64,000 nucleotides of DNA. Source: Semisulcospira habei. Lineage: Eukaryota > Mollusca > Gastropoda > Semisulcospiridae. The stretch lies in contig BTPG01000004.1 in assembly GCA_036245525.1 (NCBI GenBank), positions 230,907,752 to 230,971,751 of the forward strand, read 5' to 3'. The translations under genes were made by a program, and so were the position numbers. This document shows positions 11,391 through 22,757 of this stretch, in pieces; position 1 is the stretch's first letter, and each line of letters starts with the position of its first letter. Below the pieces are notes generated by a model. It was given only the letters and a program-made list of their open reading frames with translations. It searched no databases and was not told the origin of the DNA.

Positions 11391-11915
11391 CAGATGCTGG
11401 GTACTGATATCAAATGTACTTCCACAATAGGGCTCATTACGCTGGGTACTGATAGCAAATGTTGTACTTCAGTAGGGCTCATTACGCTGAGTACTGATAT
11501 CGGATGTACTTCCACAACAGGGCTCATCACAATGGGTACTGATATCAAATGTTGTACTTCCACAATAGGGCTCATTACGATGGGTACTGATATCAGATGT
11601 ACTTCCACAACAGGGCTCATTATGATGGGTATTGCTATCAAATGTACTTCCACAATAGGGCTCATTACAATGGGACTGATATCTAATGTTGTACTTCCAC
11701 AATAAGGCTCATTATGATGGGTACTGATATCAGATGTACTTCCACAACAGGGCTCATTATGATGGGTATTGCTATCAAATGTACTTCCACAATAGGGCTC
11801 ATTACAATGGGACTGATATCTAATGTTTTACTTCCACAATAAGGCTCATTACGATGGGTACTGATGTGAAATGTTGTAATAGGGCTCATCATGAGGGGTA
11901 CCGATATCAAATACT
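11391..11915. repeat. Minisatellite, ~46-bp unit, about 12 copies
   Basis: The unit is gggtactgatatcaaatgt followed by acttccacaatagggctcat and a short spacer. Copies start about every 42-49 bases, with variants such as gggtattgctatc and alternating aca/ata. Open frames on both strands here are products of the repeat and not genes. Confidence 0.95.
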
Positions 11916-11944
11916 TCCACAACAAGGGGCGTGTGTACAGTCTG

Positions 11945-12640
11945 TTTTCTACATGGAGCTCCATTGCATTTCTTCTATCAGACACTATTTGACCATCAAA
12001 GCCACAAAAACCCTCATCTGTGCATTTGTTCTTTCCAAGCTGACTATTGTAATTCACTGTATGCAGGTTGTCCCAAATATCAGATTGACAGGCTTAAAAC
12101 AGTTCAGAATTCTGCTGCGAGGCTCGTCCCCAAAAAGCGCAAAACTGATCATATTACACCTGTAATTAAATCCCTCCACTGGCTCCCTGTGGCTTGGCTG
12201 CAAGAATTCAGTATAAACTTTCTTCTGCTTCAGCTGCATTTCCACATCAAGCCCTCCTTACCTGTCCTCTCTCCTGCAGATGTACACCCTCTTAAGACAA
12301 CTCAGATCCTCTGTTGACAGACGCATTTTGAGGTCTTTTGACCAGCGTTCTTTTTCATATCTTGGGCTGCTGTACTGGAACAAACTCCCCTCCCATGTCT
12401 GCCACAGTGCTTCAAAAGACGTTTTTAAATCGGCACTAAAAACACATTTTCAAACTCCATTACCCCACTGATTAACGTTGACTGTTGGGGATTCTGTTGT
12501 AGTTTTGCTGTGGTGTCTGGAATGTGTGTTTGTTTGTGTGTGCGTATATTACTGTGTACAGTTTTTGTTGTATTTTTGAACTGTGTAAGGTGCCTAGAGC
12601 TCTGCCTGAAGTTAGGCGCCATATAAATTACTATTTTTTT
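11945..12640 (+). pseudogene. L2/CR1-like LINE ORF2 C-terminus and 3' tail
   Basis: The frame gives FQADYCNSLYAGCPKYQIDR, KTVQNSAARLVPKKRKTDHI and LHWLPV, then after a frameshift NKLPSHVCHSASKDVFKSAL. This is the conserved region downstream of RT in L2/CR1-type LINEs. The tail aggcgccatataaattac with a T run follows at about 12610-12645. It is 5'-truncated at the minisatellite. Confidence 0.75.
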
Positions 12641-12645
12641 TTTTT

Positions 12646-13020
12646 TCTGCTGGTCACAGTTTTCTTTCCCGTCCAGTCCAGTGGGCGAGGTGTTGGTCAG
12701 GGTCATCTATTTTCCGTGGTTTAGTGTCACTTTATTGTTCCATCTACTATCTCTTTGTTTGTTGTTTGTCGTTTTTGACCTGCAGGAATCATGACAACCA
12801 AAAATGCTACTGACAACCAAAGAGATAATAGAAGAAACGACAATCAACACTATAACATGGAAATAATGATAATCAACACTAAACCATGGAAGGAAAGATA
12901 AACCATGGAAAACTGATGAGCAACTGCAACTGTGAGCGCTCATGAAGATCTGTGTCTCTTGCAATAATTTTGTCTTCTCTTTTTCTTTACGGTGATGCCG
13001 TTTACTCGTTCAGCCCAACA
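12646..13020. other. Unassigned spacer
   Basis: No gene was found. Short imperfect repeats of ataaccatgg and aatcaacact occur at 12835-12915. Confidence 0.35.
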
Positions 13021-13097
13021 GCTGTATTTCACAAATTTTGGACTCGTCATCTATTGACTATTTCACAAATTTTGGACTCGTCATCTATTGACTATGC

Positions 13098-13478
13098 CCC
13101 CAACCCGGGTCTGCCCTGGGGGACTTGGGTGGGGTTAACTACTTTTTAGTTCCCAGGGTCACCCTGGTCAGCCCCACAGGGTGGGTTTTTCCCTCTATTC
13201 TGGGGCATGTGTTTCTGTCTAGCCATGGTCCATTCACCTGTATTTGCCTTTTAAAAACTCTCCCAACTATCTGCACTGCCTGTAGCTCTTGATATTGGAT
13301 GTGTGTTGCTAAATGGTCTTAGCTTTATTTAGGCCACATGTCGTAGGTTTATTTAACGTGTTGGACCGGCTGGCGACATACATTCAATGTTCTGTTTAGT
13401 TTTTTTTCACAAGCAGTGCATGCACGTCCTGAGAAAGCCTTGTTGCTGTCGGGACGTTAAGCAATGTACAATCAATCA
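13098..13478 (+). mobile_element. SINE-like ~390-bp repeat, copy 4, with TSD
   Basis: The 15-bp target duplication atctattgactatgc lies at 13083-13097 and 13479-13493. The left flank is itself a tandem pair of a ~37-bp sequence (cacaaattttggactcgtca...) at about 13029-13095. Confidence 0.9.
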
Positions 13479-13502
13479 ATCTATTGACTATGCACCTGCT
13501 GC

Positions 13503-13614
13503 AGGAGATGGGTCGACCATGATAATTCAAGGGTAGTGCCAGATTAACTTGGCGCTGATAGGCGCCAAGCTAATCTGGCACTACCCTTGAATTATCATGG
13601 TTGACCCATCTCCT
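13503..13614. mobile_element. Palindromic foldback element (family A2)
   Basis: The arms aggagatgggtcgaccatga and its near-exact complement pair over about 53 bases around a 4-6 base loop (ctgata). The core gggtagtgccagattaactt is shared with the TTAA MITEs at 16600-19600 and 51860-51985. Confidence 0.8.
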
Positions 13615-13779
13615 GCTGTAGTGCGTCGGGGGCTGAATGGGTTCATTTGCAAGGTGTAGAAATTTGCTACATATGAAGACAGGTCCATTGGCATACTGTA
13701 TTGTCTGCAGTACCCCTGGCTGCATGCATGAGATAGCATGAAAGAAAATGATCTGAAAAGGAAATGGCAGCATTAGCTA

Positions 13780-14031
13780 AAGAAGACCAGTAAACCTGAC
13801 AGTCTACCACTATAGAGTATAATGTTGGATGTTGTTTCTATTGTATTGAAAGAAAACATTTTGTGTGCTGGAATTTGTATCACTCAGCAGTACAAGCGTG
13901 TTTTCTGAACAAACAGGAATGTGTGCTGTCTAGAGGGGTTTTCTTCTTTCTGTGTTAAATTCTGGTGATGTCAGTTGATCCGATTGTCTGTACGTAGATA
14001 TTCACTCCCATGGTCCTGTTTATTTCCCCAG
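13780..14031 (+). other. End of ZNF-1 intron and acceptor
   Basis: The sequence is homologous to the reverse complement of about 38888-39090, the matching intron end of ZNF-2. A pyrimidine tract and TTTATTTCCCCAG (14019-14031) form a good acceptor. An alternative AG at about 13997 aligns with the acceptor that ZNF-2 seems to use. Confidence 0.6.
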
Positions 14032-15683
14032 AAGAGGAAGAAGCAGAAACACCACTGGCTTACTCTGAGACAGATGGACACCACAAGGACTTTCCAACCA
14101 CAGACAATGCTACTGGTGAAGACACAGACGACACTGCTGGTGAAGACACATATTATAACATTGCTGGTGAAGACACAGACAACGCTACTGGTAAAGACAG
14201 AGGCAACACTGATGGTGAAGACACAGACAACATTACTGGTGAAGACACAGTCAACGCACGTGGTGTGGGGAAAGATGGTCCTGTCCAACACCCACAAGTC
14301 AAACTGGAGCCAGCTTTCAAGGTTGAGCCAGGTGTCTGGCTAGAACCTGGGACCAGCACAGAGTCTGGGGTTAAACTGGAACCTGACATCAAGAATGAGT
14401 TTAACTCTGTGCCCAGTGTTTACAGTAACATGGACTGTGACACTGAACCGGACACCAATCTAGAGTCTAACTCTGTGCCCAGTGTTTACAGTGATATGAA
14501 CTGTGACGCTAAACATGACTTCAAGCTAGAGTCTAACTCTGTGCCAAGTGTTTACAGTGATATGGACTGTGACGCTAAACATGACCTCAAGCTAGAGTCT
14601 AACTCTGTGCCCAGTGTTTTCAGTGATGTGAACTGTGACACTAAACTTGCACACACAGAACACAAGCCACATAAGTGTACAGAATGTAGGTCTAGTTTCA
14701 CTGAATCGGGTAATTTGAAAAAACACATGCTGACACACACAGGCCAGAAGCCACATAAGTGTACGGAATGTAGTGCTTGTTTTTCTCGATCTGGTGACTT
14801 GAAAAGGCACATGCTTAGGCACACAGACCAGAAACCACATAAGTGTACAGAATGTAGTGATCGTTTCACTACATCTAGTATCCTGAAAAGACACATGCTT
14901 ATACACACAGGCCAGAAGCCACATAAGTGTTCAGAATGTAGTGCTTGTTTTACTCACTCTGTTGGCTTGAAAAGGCACATGCTGACACACACAGGCCAGA
15001 AGCTACATAAGTGTACAGAATGTAGTGCTAGTTTCACTACATCTAGTCACCTTAAAAGACACATGTTTAGACACACAGGCCAGAAACCACATAAGTGTAC
15101 ACAATGTAGTGCTTGCTTCACTCAATCTGGTGACTTGAAAACGCACGTGCTTACACACACAGGCCAGAAGCCATATAAGTGTACAGAATGTAGTGCTAGT
15201 TTCACGACATCTAGTATCCTGAAAAGACACATGTTTAGACACACAGGCCAGAAGCCACATAAGTGTTCAGAATGTAGTGCTTGTTTTAGTCACTCTGGTG
15301 CCTTGAAAAGGCACATGCTTAGACACACAGGCCAGAAACCACATAAGTGTACAAAATGTAGTGCTTGTTTCACTCAGTCTGGTGGCTTGAAAACGCACAT
15401 GCTTACGCACACAGGCCAAAAGCCATATAAGTGTACAGAATGTAGTGATGGTTTCACTACATCTAGTATCCTGAAAAGACACATGCTTATACACACAGGC
15501 CAGAAGCCACATAAGTGTTCAGAATGTAGTGCTTGTTTTACTCGCTCTGGTGCCTTGAAAATGCACATGCTTAGACACATAGGCCACAAACCATATAAGT
15601 GTACACAATGTAGTGCTTGCTTCACTCAATCTGGTGTATTGAAAACGCACGTGCTTAACACACACAGGCCAAAAGCCATATAA
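14032..15683 (+). CDS. ZNF-1 exon 2: 12-finger C2H2 protein
   Basis: Joined to exon 1 (4544-4634) this gives about 580 residues. It starts with acidic repeats of the form GEDTDN, then a spacer with several psi-K-x-E motifs (VKLE twice, FKVE, FKLE, LKLE) and three to four repeats of [14 protein letters not shown]. Twelve C2H2 fingers follow, each [21 protein letters not shown] with TGQKPHKC linkers. Differences among fingers cluster at the helix positions that contact DNA (for example [24 protein letters not shown]). It is probably a nuclear DNA-binding regulator with unknown target. The stop at 15681 follows a one-base insertion near 15655: a thirteenth finger lies in the next frame. Lysine spacing in the acidic part suggests sumoylation, which is inference. 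Confidence 0.85.
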
Positions 15684-15860
15684 GTGTACAGAATGTGGTG
15701 CTTGTTTCACTCAATCTGGTCACTTGAAAAGTCACATGCTTAAACACATACCAGAAACCACATAAGTGTACAGACTTTTTTTTGCAAAGCTTATACACAC
15801 AGGCAGTAAGCACAAGTGTACAGAATGTACTGTTAATTTCACTCTGACGGCAGTTCCACC
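15684..15860 (+). pseudogene. Out-of-frame fingers after ZNF-1 stop
   Basis: In the shifted frame a full finger can be read ([21 protein letters not shown], split here only by its own stop downstream), then a broken one ending near 15845. The likely cause is CTTAACAC where other fingers have CTTACAC. This is the recently lost end of the ZNF-1 array. Confidence 0.75.
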
Positions 15861-15862
15861 CA

Positions 15863-15865
<3 letters not shown>

Positions 15866-15895
<30 letters not shown>
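15866..15895. repeat. Poly-C tract
   Basis: This is a run of about 27 cytosines. Open frames across it are compositional. Its length is uncertain in any assembly. Confidence 0.9.
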
Positions 15896-15899
15896 ATCT

Positions 15900-16504
15900 C
15901 ACTCACTGCCGCCACACATCACATGGTCAGTCTTTGTCTGGTGAATACAGTATGGAAAAGGAAGAATCTCATTTAGACTAACTCGCTGTGCTTACCACCG
16001 ACCGATTATTTTCAGAAACAGGGTTCTATGTACAAAACGTGCAGCCCTCCCGTCCCTCCTCTCTCCCTCACCCAACACTACTACCCCCCAACCCCCATCC
16101 CCCTTTTTTCTAGGCAGTGTGTGTGTACGGAATCTGCGGTGGACATGTGTCCGTCAAAGTCCTCTATCACTTGTGTATCGATACATGTGAGCACGCATGT
16201 TGAGCACTAGCGGTTGAAAACAGTGCATATCCTTGACCATCGGCGATGCAGATCAGACTGAGGTGTGAAAGCTAACATGTGGTCATTTAGGCGTATTAGC
16301 TGTTGTGTAACGAGTTCACGGGTACTTCTGTAAACATAGCTTCTGCGTGCAGTGTTACACGGAATATGGCATCATCTCAGTCCCTGGGGTGGTTGTTCGT
16401 GTTAAACAGGTGAAAATACTATAAAATGTTCTGTTGGGGAAACAAAATCATTTCCGTGCTAAGCAGGAGTTTTGTGTTTAGCATTTCGTGTTGACCATGA
16501 AGTG
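15900..16504. other. Unassigned spacer
   Basis: No coding sequence or repeat match was found. Confidence 0.4.
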
Positions 16505-16847
16505 TTTACCCCAATCACACTGAAGCTAAAAGCTTCAAATGTCTACACTACCACATGCAAGCTACATTATAGTACTTGCAGATAAGGCTACAGACCAATG
16601 GCTTTAGTTCAAGGGTGGTGCCAGAATAGCTTGATTAACCCTTTTCATTCTGATACACTATTGCTTGAAATAAATTTAAACTGTGGTAGTTCAAGGGTGG
16701 TGACAGGATAGCTTGTGGTCTGAGGCGCCAAGCTATTCTGTACCACCTTTGAACTAAAATGTTTCATCTATCTCCTAATCTCTAATGTAGCCTTCAGAGG
16801 ACAAAAAGCAAATTAAAAAAATTCAGCCTCTGGATGTAATGGGTTAA
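16505..16847. mobile_element. Two nested piggyBac-like MITEs (family A)
   Basis: A full copy runs 16635-16847: TTAA at both ends, then CCCTTTTCATTCTG at the left and the complementary ATGTAATGGG at the right, around the palindromic core gttcaagggtggtg...gccaagctattctg. It interrupts an older, incomplete relative (16505-16634) that stops in its own core. TTAA target plus CCC/GGG ends fits the piggyBac superfamily. No transposase is present. Confidence 0.75.
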
Positions 16848-17471
16848 ACACACAGGCCAGAAGCCACATATATGTACAGAATGTAGTGATAACTTGGAAA
16901 CGTGCTGACACAATGAAGTCACATACTTGTAGAGAATGTAATGCTAGTTTCACTACATCACAAACATGCTGACACGTGCAGGTCAAAAGCCACATAAGTG
17001 TACATAATGTAGTGTTAGTTTTGCTCAATCTACACTGAAAGACTTGTGCTTATGCACAGGGCCAGAAGCCACAAGTATATAGACTGTAGTGCTAATTTCA
17101 CTTGGTCTGGTAATTTGAAAACGCACATGCTGACACACCTGCAATAAGCCACGTAAGTGTACAGAATGTATGGTAGTGATGGCTTACTCAGCCTGACCAA
17201 AAACTTTTCTGGACATACACAGGCCAGAAGCCACATACGTGTACAGAATTGATTGCTACTTTCACTGTATGGCGTAACTTGAAAACACAAGCTGTCACAC
17301 ACAGACCAGAATCCACATGAGTGTATAGTTAGCTAGTACAGTAGAAGTTGTAGCTTTAAAAAACAAAAAAAAACAAATGCTTACACACATGGGCCAGAAG
17401 CCACATAGTGTACAGAATGTTGGTGTAGTTTTATGTGGTCACTTGAAAGCACGCATTTTTACACACAGGCA
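16848..17471 (+). pseudogene. Decayed zinc-finger array
   Basis: Repeated cacacaggccagaagccaca and tgtacagaatgtagtg blocks recur in broken frames, about six finger remnants. They match ZNF-1 fingers but have many indels. It is probably the old downstream part of the ZNF-1 array or a neighbouring gene copy. Confidence 0.8.
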
Positions 17472-17484
17472 ACATAAGTGTATA

Positions 17485-18284
17485 CCCCTTCAGGGAGCAG
17501 AAACAGATCACCCACTGCTGGTGCAGATTAGAGAGCTTTACACAGACTTGATGGAGGAATCATCATTTGGGCCCCAGGACATGTGGGCATCGAAGGCAAC
17601 AGGATTGCAGATTTTGCTGCTAACAATGCCAGCAATGGTCCTGTCCCTGACGCACAGACTGCTAACCTGTGATTAGTGCTTACATAGCTCGCCAGTGGCA
17701 GTTCGAGTGGGACAAAGAGGAAGTTAAGAAGCTCCATGAAAACTGTTTCTAAAGTGTCCCAACAGCCTACTTTATCTCTGCGGCAGACGCCATGAGGAGA
17801 CTGTCATTGCTCGGCTCCACATCAGTCACACATATGTTGCACACTCTTATTTACTAAAACAAGAGGAGCCTCCATGGCGTTATGCCTGCAACGAACAGTT
17901 TCTGTTAAACAGTTTTTTTGCTGTCCTGTGCCGATCTAATTGACACGAGATATTTAAGCACTTCACAGCAGACTCCTTGAAGGTTTTGTTCCGGGATGTT
18001 CCCCCAGACCAAATCTTCAGTTTTCTGAGAGAATTGAGTATTTTTAACAAGATTTGAGCATTCATAGACTGTGTGATTTGTATTATTTGGACCAGTTTGA
18101 GAGTCTGTAGACTTTTCCTTTAAAGACTTGTGCGATAGTTTACTATTATAGCATGAAATATTTTAAAGATATATTTACATCATCCGTTAAGACCTTTCTT
18201 TTAGTCTTGCTGGCCAGATTTGTACTCATCCTGCTGTGAGATGGCCTTAGTCACCTGTTTGGCATTAAACACAGATAACTAACT
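17485..18284 (+). pseudogene. I-type LINE RNase H and C-terminal fragment
   Basis: Shifting frames give the RNase H end APGHVGIEGNRIADFAANNA, then IARQWQFEWDKEEVKKLH, LLSCADLIDTRYL and a 3' end gagatggccttagtcacctg...gataactaacta. Imperfect direct repeats acataagtgtata (17472-17484) and acataaatgtaca (18285-18297) look like an aged target duplication within a finger remnant. The same 3' end appears as a 56-bp insertion at 34020-34075. Confidence 0.7.
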
Positions 18285-18297
18285 ACATAAATGTACA

Positions 18298-18525
18298 GAA
18301 GGAAGTGCTTGTTTCAGTTTGACTGTATCTGGTCACTTGAAATGCATGTGCTGATACACCCCGGCCAGAAACCACATAAAGGGACAGAATGTAGTGTTCA
18401 GTAGAACTTGCAGCCTGAAAAGATGTTCATTCACACAGGCTGGAAACCACATGTGCACAGAATATGGTGCTGGTTTCACTTTGTATGGTCACTTGAAAAT
18501 AAAGTTTGAATTGTGGAGAATTGGA
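18298..18525 (+). pseudogene. Decayed zinc fingers, continued
   Basis: About three finger remnants continue the array interrupted by the LINE at 17485-18284 (tgtacagaaggaagtgcttg, ccacataaagggacagaatg, tggtttcact). All frames are broken. Confidence 0.75.
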
Positions 18526-18748
18526 TTAACCCATATCATACTGAGGCTAAAAGCTTCAAATTTGTACACTGCTATATATGCAAGCTACATTATAGTACTT
18601 TCAGATAAGGATATAGACCAATGGCTTTAGTTCAAGGGTGGCGCCAGAATAGCTTGGCGCCTGGAGGCGCCAAGCTATTCTGGCACTACCCTTGAACTAT
18701 TTTAGTCACACTTATTTCACACACTGGTGTATTCAGAATAAGGGTTAA
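18526..18748. mobile_element. piggyBac-like MITE (family A), TTAA to TTAA
   Basis: TTAACCCATATCATACTGAG is at the left and its counterpart, ending AGGGTTAA, at the right. The central hairpin at about 18628-18705 has arms aagggtggcgccagaatagc and complement. It abuts the next copy, sharing the TTAA at 18745-18748. Confidence 0.8.
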
Positions 18749-18954
18749 GCCTTGTCATCCCGATACACCCATTGCTTGAGATAAATTTGACTGATAATTG
18801 AAGGGTGGTGCCAGAATAGCTTGGTGCCTGAGGCTCCAAGCTATTTTGGCACTGCCCTTGAACTAAAACAGTTGACCTATCTCCAAATCTGTAATGTAGC
18901 CTTCAGTACATTAAGCAAATTTTTACAAAATCAGCCTCAGAATGTATGGGTTGA
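18745..18954. mobile_element. piggyBac-like MITE (family A), adjacent copy
   Basis: It starts at TTAAGCCTTGTCATCCCGAT and ends AATGTATGGGTTGA, with a mutated right TTAA. The central hairpin is at about 18797-18868. Head-to-tail abutment with the previous copy suggests one inserted at the TTAA edge of the other. Confidence 0.75.
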
Positions 18955-19019
18955 GATGATGACAGATGGCCCAGTGCAGATGCACTGTTAGATTGGTTTC
19001 TCTCCCAACCAAACATCAT

Positions 19020-19285
19020 TTAACCCTTTACATCCTGATACATGCAGTGCTTGAAATAAGTTTGACTGATAGTTCTAGGGTGGTGCCAGAATAGCTTGGC
19101 AGCTGTAGTTCATATCTGTTGTTTCACCCATTTAACCTGCATTTTCCAAATTTTGGAGATGTCACTGAATGACCATGTACACTTGCAGGAGATGGATCGA
19201 CCATGGTAATTTATGTGATGTGTAATGCCAGATTAGCTGATCTGGCAATACCCTTCAATTATCATGGTTGATCCATCTCCTGCAG
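19020..19285. mobile_element. Truncated family-A MITE plus family-A2 foldback
   Basis: TTAACCCTTTACATCCTGAT at 19020 begins a family-A copy that breaks after half of its core (about 19100). A foldback with arms caggagatggatcgaccatg (19186) and complement (ending 19285) follows, with a short inner stem gccagattagctgatctggc. Confidence 0.7.
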
Positions 19286-19862
19286 CTGCAAGACATAGTC
19301 GTCTGAAATTTGGGAAATGACCCTGTGAGGTTCGGTGGTTTAACAGTTTGAAAAGGTGTGTGCTGATCTGTGATTTTGTACCTCGCGGTTCGAGCAACAC
19401 AGTTGATTTGCAGACAAAACAAGGGAGGACACCCGTAACCGAAAGGGGCAGTTGTCTCCCTTACCAACTGGAAACCAGTTGAAATTGGTCGGTTGTACTT
19501 GTAGCATCATGACTGCTTGTAACCCATATCATCCAGATACACCTATTGCTTGAAATACATTTGACTATCATAATTCAAGGGTGTTGACAGATTAGCTTGG
19601 TGCCTGAAGCGGCGGTCTGACGGTAAGCGAAGCAGAAGCAAAACAGCCAGTAAAACACGAAACATCACAGCGTTTTGACGATGTTTATCGTGTGACTAGA
19701 CCTAAAGCATAACAGCAACAAAGCGCCGAAGTGAAGCAAAGCCGATGCTTTCAGTGTTTGAGCGTGCTCTAAAAATTTGCGTTGTTTCGCTGAAGCATTT
19801 GATTGCCAGCCAATCAGAAGAGCCGACTTTACGGCAACGAGGTTGTTATCATTTCAGCGATC

Positions 19863-19980
19863 ATGGCGGCATCAAAAGCTACTGGGCCATTAGCAAATCT
19901 GACACAAGTTGATACATTTATTCTCATCGATCGGATTCAAAACCACGAGGCATTATGGAATGTAAGAAGCCAAAATTACA
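19863..19980 (+). pseudogene. MADF/Myb-like DNA-binding protein, N-terminal remnant
   Basis: After an ATG at 19863 (MAASKATGPLANL...) the frame reads TFILIDRIQNHEALWNVRSQ, then YRNQ. This resembles the start of a MADF domain, in which a leading helix is followed by a P/E-x-LW-x-x-x-x-x-x-Y-x-x-x pattern. Harbinger transposons encode such a protein to bind DNA alongside the transposase. The domain is cut off after about 35 residues. Recognition is from motif pattern only. Confidence 0.55.
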
Positions 19981-20178
19981 GAAACCAAACCCTGAAAAAT
20001 GGCTGTGCGGGCTACCTCAGCCCCGCCCACAGAACGTCAACCGGTAGGAAGCGCCGTGTGTCTGCCGTCCGTGTTTCAGTGTGTGCGCCATTCGGCTGCC
20101 ATTTGTGTTTGTGTGTGCAATTGCCGTGCAGATCAGGCGGGGGGGGGGGGGGGGGGGGGGAGGGGGGTTATAGTGACG

Positions 20179-20463
20179 TCATTTTGCTGCTCGTGCTATT
20201 CTTTTCAGTTCTTCAGAATTCCGCCTGTCGCTACACCAGCCCACATTTTCAATGTACGGAGTGACCAGTGCCAACAGTGTCTGAAAGTGCTGTAGGTCCA
20301 TCCTCACAAAATTCGTCAAGGAATCAGCATCGCATTCAATCAGCTCTTGCATGAGCGCGTGATATGCGCTATGCTGAACCCGATTTTCCAACCAGGGTTT
20401 CATCCAATACTTCTTTTGCCTCTTGTTTCTTTCTTCTCTGTTCGGCAATTTTGTAGGCTGCAA
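20179..20463 (-). pseudogene. HARBI1-like transposase, N-terminal remnant
   Basis: This frame contains KRQKKYWMKPWLENRVQHSA, YHALMQELIECDADSLTNFV and RMDLQHFQTLLALVTPYIE. It is the conserved region ahead of the DDE domain of Harbinger/HARBI1 nucleases (xxWVxPWLxxRxxxGAYxxLxxEL...F...RM). The catalytic region is absent, so it is a deletion derivative. It points towards the MADF remnant on the other strand, as in two-gene Harbinger elements. Confidence 0.7.
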
Positions 20464-21150
20464 GGACTACCAAAGGCATATCTTCCAAATCACTGTCGTC
20501 CGATGTATCTGCCATATTGAAAATATCGCGTAAAGGGAGGTAACCGATTTACAACTGAGCATTGCTTCCACGCAGACTGCTTATGCAAAACTTCTCATCG
20601 TGTGACCGGCTCACAAAGCAAAGCATTATAAATGCACTTATTTTTAGATGCTTTTAGAAGCAGATGCTTTGCTTTGTTTACCGCTTTGCTTCTGTTTCAC
20701 TTCACGTCAGACCGCACCTGAGGCGCCAAGCTATTTAGAAACCATACTTGAACTAAAATGTGTTGGGTCCCAACCTAGGCCAGAGCGATATATGCTCAAA
20801 AATAGTAAGGTATGAATTACTACAAGTTCTCGAAATGGGTATAATAATGGTTATATCAGTGATTAGCCATCCCATTGGCCTACAATATCAACAACACTGG
20901 TGTGTCATATAGTGCTCACAGAAAGTAAGGGACGTCATAATTTCAGCTTGAATCGCTACAATATTAGAAAACGCTTTACATCTGCAAACTGCAGTCTTCT
21001 TTTTGGTCTGATCAATGTTTAAACTTTTTGGGACATTTTAATAATTCAAGCTGAACGTAATACATCCTTTACTTTATGTGAGCTCTGTATGTCACACCAA
21101 TGTTGTGAATTAGTTAATTGGACAATAAGCCTCAGGTTGTAATGGGTTAA

Positions 21151-22757
21151 CAGCTGTAGTGGAATGTTTTCAGATGGATGGACAGACTGCGAAACTCTCA
21201 ACACATGGTATAGTTTATTTTTTTGTGGTGAAGATTTGGTTGATGCCACATGAACTAAGATGTATGTTGTATGAAGTAAAAAAAACAACAGTAAGTCCAC
21301 GTGTAAAGCGCAGCAACTTCTATTACACAATGCTCATGGTGCTCATTTGCAGAGTAGGGGGGGAAAAAAAAAAGAGAAGAAGAAAGACTTTGCGAAATCA
21401 TACAAAGCAGTCAGTTAAGAGATGGCGCTTCAGTTGACGGAAAGGCTGGACATTTTCGACATTGCACAGGGTGTCAGGAAGGCTGTTCCATAGGGTCTGG
21501 CGGCATTCTTGAAGGCTCGAGCGCCAGAAGTCTTCTTGTTGACACCAGTTCCGAAAGAGTTGTGATGGTTAGTCTAGATTGTGAAGATGAATGAGTCAAG
21601 TAGGTATGTAAGGGTGAATCAATTCCTGCAGATACTGTGGGGCAAAATCATACACATGAAGGTATTTTTGCAGAGATATGCGTATTTTTAAATGATGTCC
21701 AAAATGTTAACGTAAGATGTTGTAATTGATGTACCAGTGGTCTCTCGTGCTCACACATATAACCTTTGTTCTTATTTCATGGTTATACAATCAGTAACTC
21801 AATCTTGCTTGTTCATGTCTTGTAACTGTCCACATCATGTAATTACTTTTATACTGACAACCACAATCTGTTTCTTGCTTTGTTTGTTGTTTTCTTGGAG
21901 AGCGTGGAGGGAGGGAGTGTCTATGACAATTTGACAAAAATGTGTTGTGGTTGGTGTCCTGGACACTAAAGCTTGAATCGTACTGCCAGAAAACTGGTTC
22001 TTGTTGCTGAAAACCATTGTGCTCTTTACTGTAGCACAGTAATTCAGTGCTTGCACTTGCATGTTTACTGAAAAAAAGCATATTATTTGTAATGGAAGTC
22101 ATTAAAACGCAACCTGATTACATTAGATTGTACAATAGCAAAAAAGAATAAAAATCCGAAATTGCCAAATATACTTGCCTTTGGTATTTTATACACCAAG
22201 TATAACACGTATAGTTGGCTGCGTGATGAATGTAACCAGTGCAAGTGTGAGTTTCTAAAGTCTGCAAGAGGCAGACGGTCAAAAGTCCTCACCACCTAAG
22301 GATCGTTAAGAGAATCTATGCATATTGCTTGAGATTTTATCTGATAGTGTACTCAAAGTAGATGTGGACTAAGTAACGATTATAATCCACATCTGCAAGA
22401 GGCACAGATCCTCATGAGTCGCCTCTGCCCGTGGATTCATGAAAATCTATGCCTCTGACTGGTGCCATTCATGCTCATGTTTCTCAAACTAACTGAAAAC
22501 AGCCTTGACTGTAACCAAATGGCAGGCAAGCACCGCGAAAACGTAAACAGTGAGAGTCTGTGGGCCAAGTTACCAAGATGTGTTGACAGGTTTGACAAAT
22601 GAGCAGACTACTAGACCACGCCCACAAACGGCACGTGTGACTGAGGTAGAATTGTACATCGCAGTTGATAACTTGACAGTAGCCCCAGTAGACACAGCGG
22701 CTGTGCTTCGCTTTGCAAGCACCCAATCAGTTTCAACCTTTTCTCGATTATATATAC
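21151..22757. other. No gene recognised
   Basis: The stretch is AT-rich and I found no family match, repeat match or long open frame. Around 21440-21560 the minus strand has a weak resemblance to LINE C-terminal sequence (rejected). Confidence 0.4.

Larger units (their letters stand above)
19612..20715. mobile_element. PIF/Harbinger-like deletion derivative
   Basis: The 1.1-kb insert has terminal inverted repeats starting gcggtctgacg at both ends, continuing imperfectly for ~45 bases (gaagcagaagcaaa versus gaaacagaagcaaa). It carries the starts of two proteins typical of Harbinger elements, described separately. A 30-base poly-G tract lies at about 20138-20167. No clean 3-bp target duplication is visible. 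Confidence 0.7.
19519..21150. mobile_element. Family-A MITE split by a Harbinger-like element
   Basis: The left end (gtaacccatatcatccagat, 19519) and core reach about 19608. The other half of the core resumes at about 20717 (acctgaggcgccaagctatt), and the right end ggttgtaatgggttaa closes at 21150. Another ~350 bases of unknown origin lie between 20765 and 21120. Confidence 0.65.

Noticed and set aside
11385..12057. Open frames of 77-124 codons on both strands
   Set aside because: They run through the 46-bp minisatellite, whose unit length and lack of stops create them. No family likeness.
14552..15915. Long minus-strand open frames opposite the ZNF-1 fingers
   Set aside because: They are the complement of a repeated 84-base finger unit, and their residues simply mirror it. 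The same applies to + strand frames at 37330-38034 opposite ZNF-2.
21400..21640. Minus-strand likeness to a LINE C-terminus
   Set aside because: Only scattered residues fit, with stops in every frame and no tail sequence.
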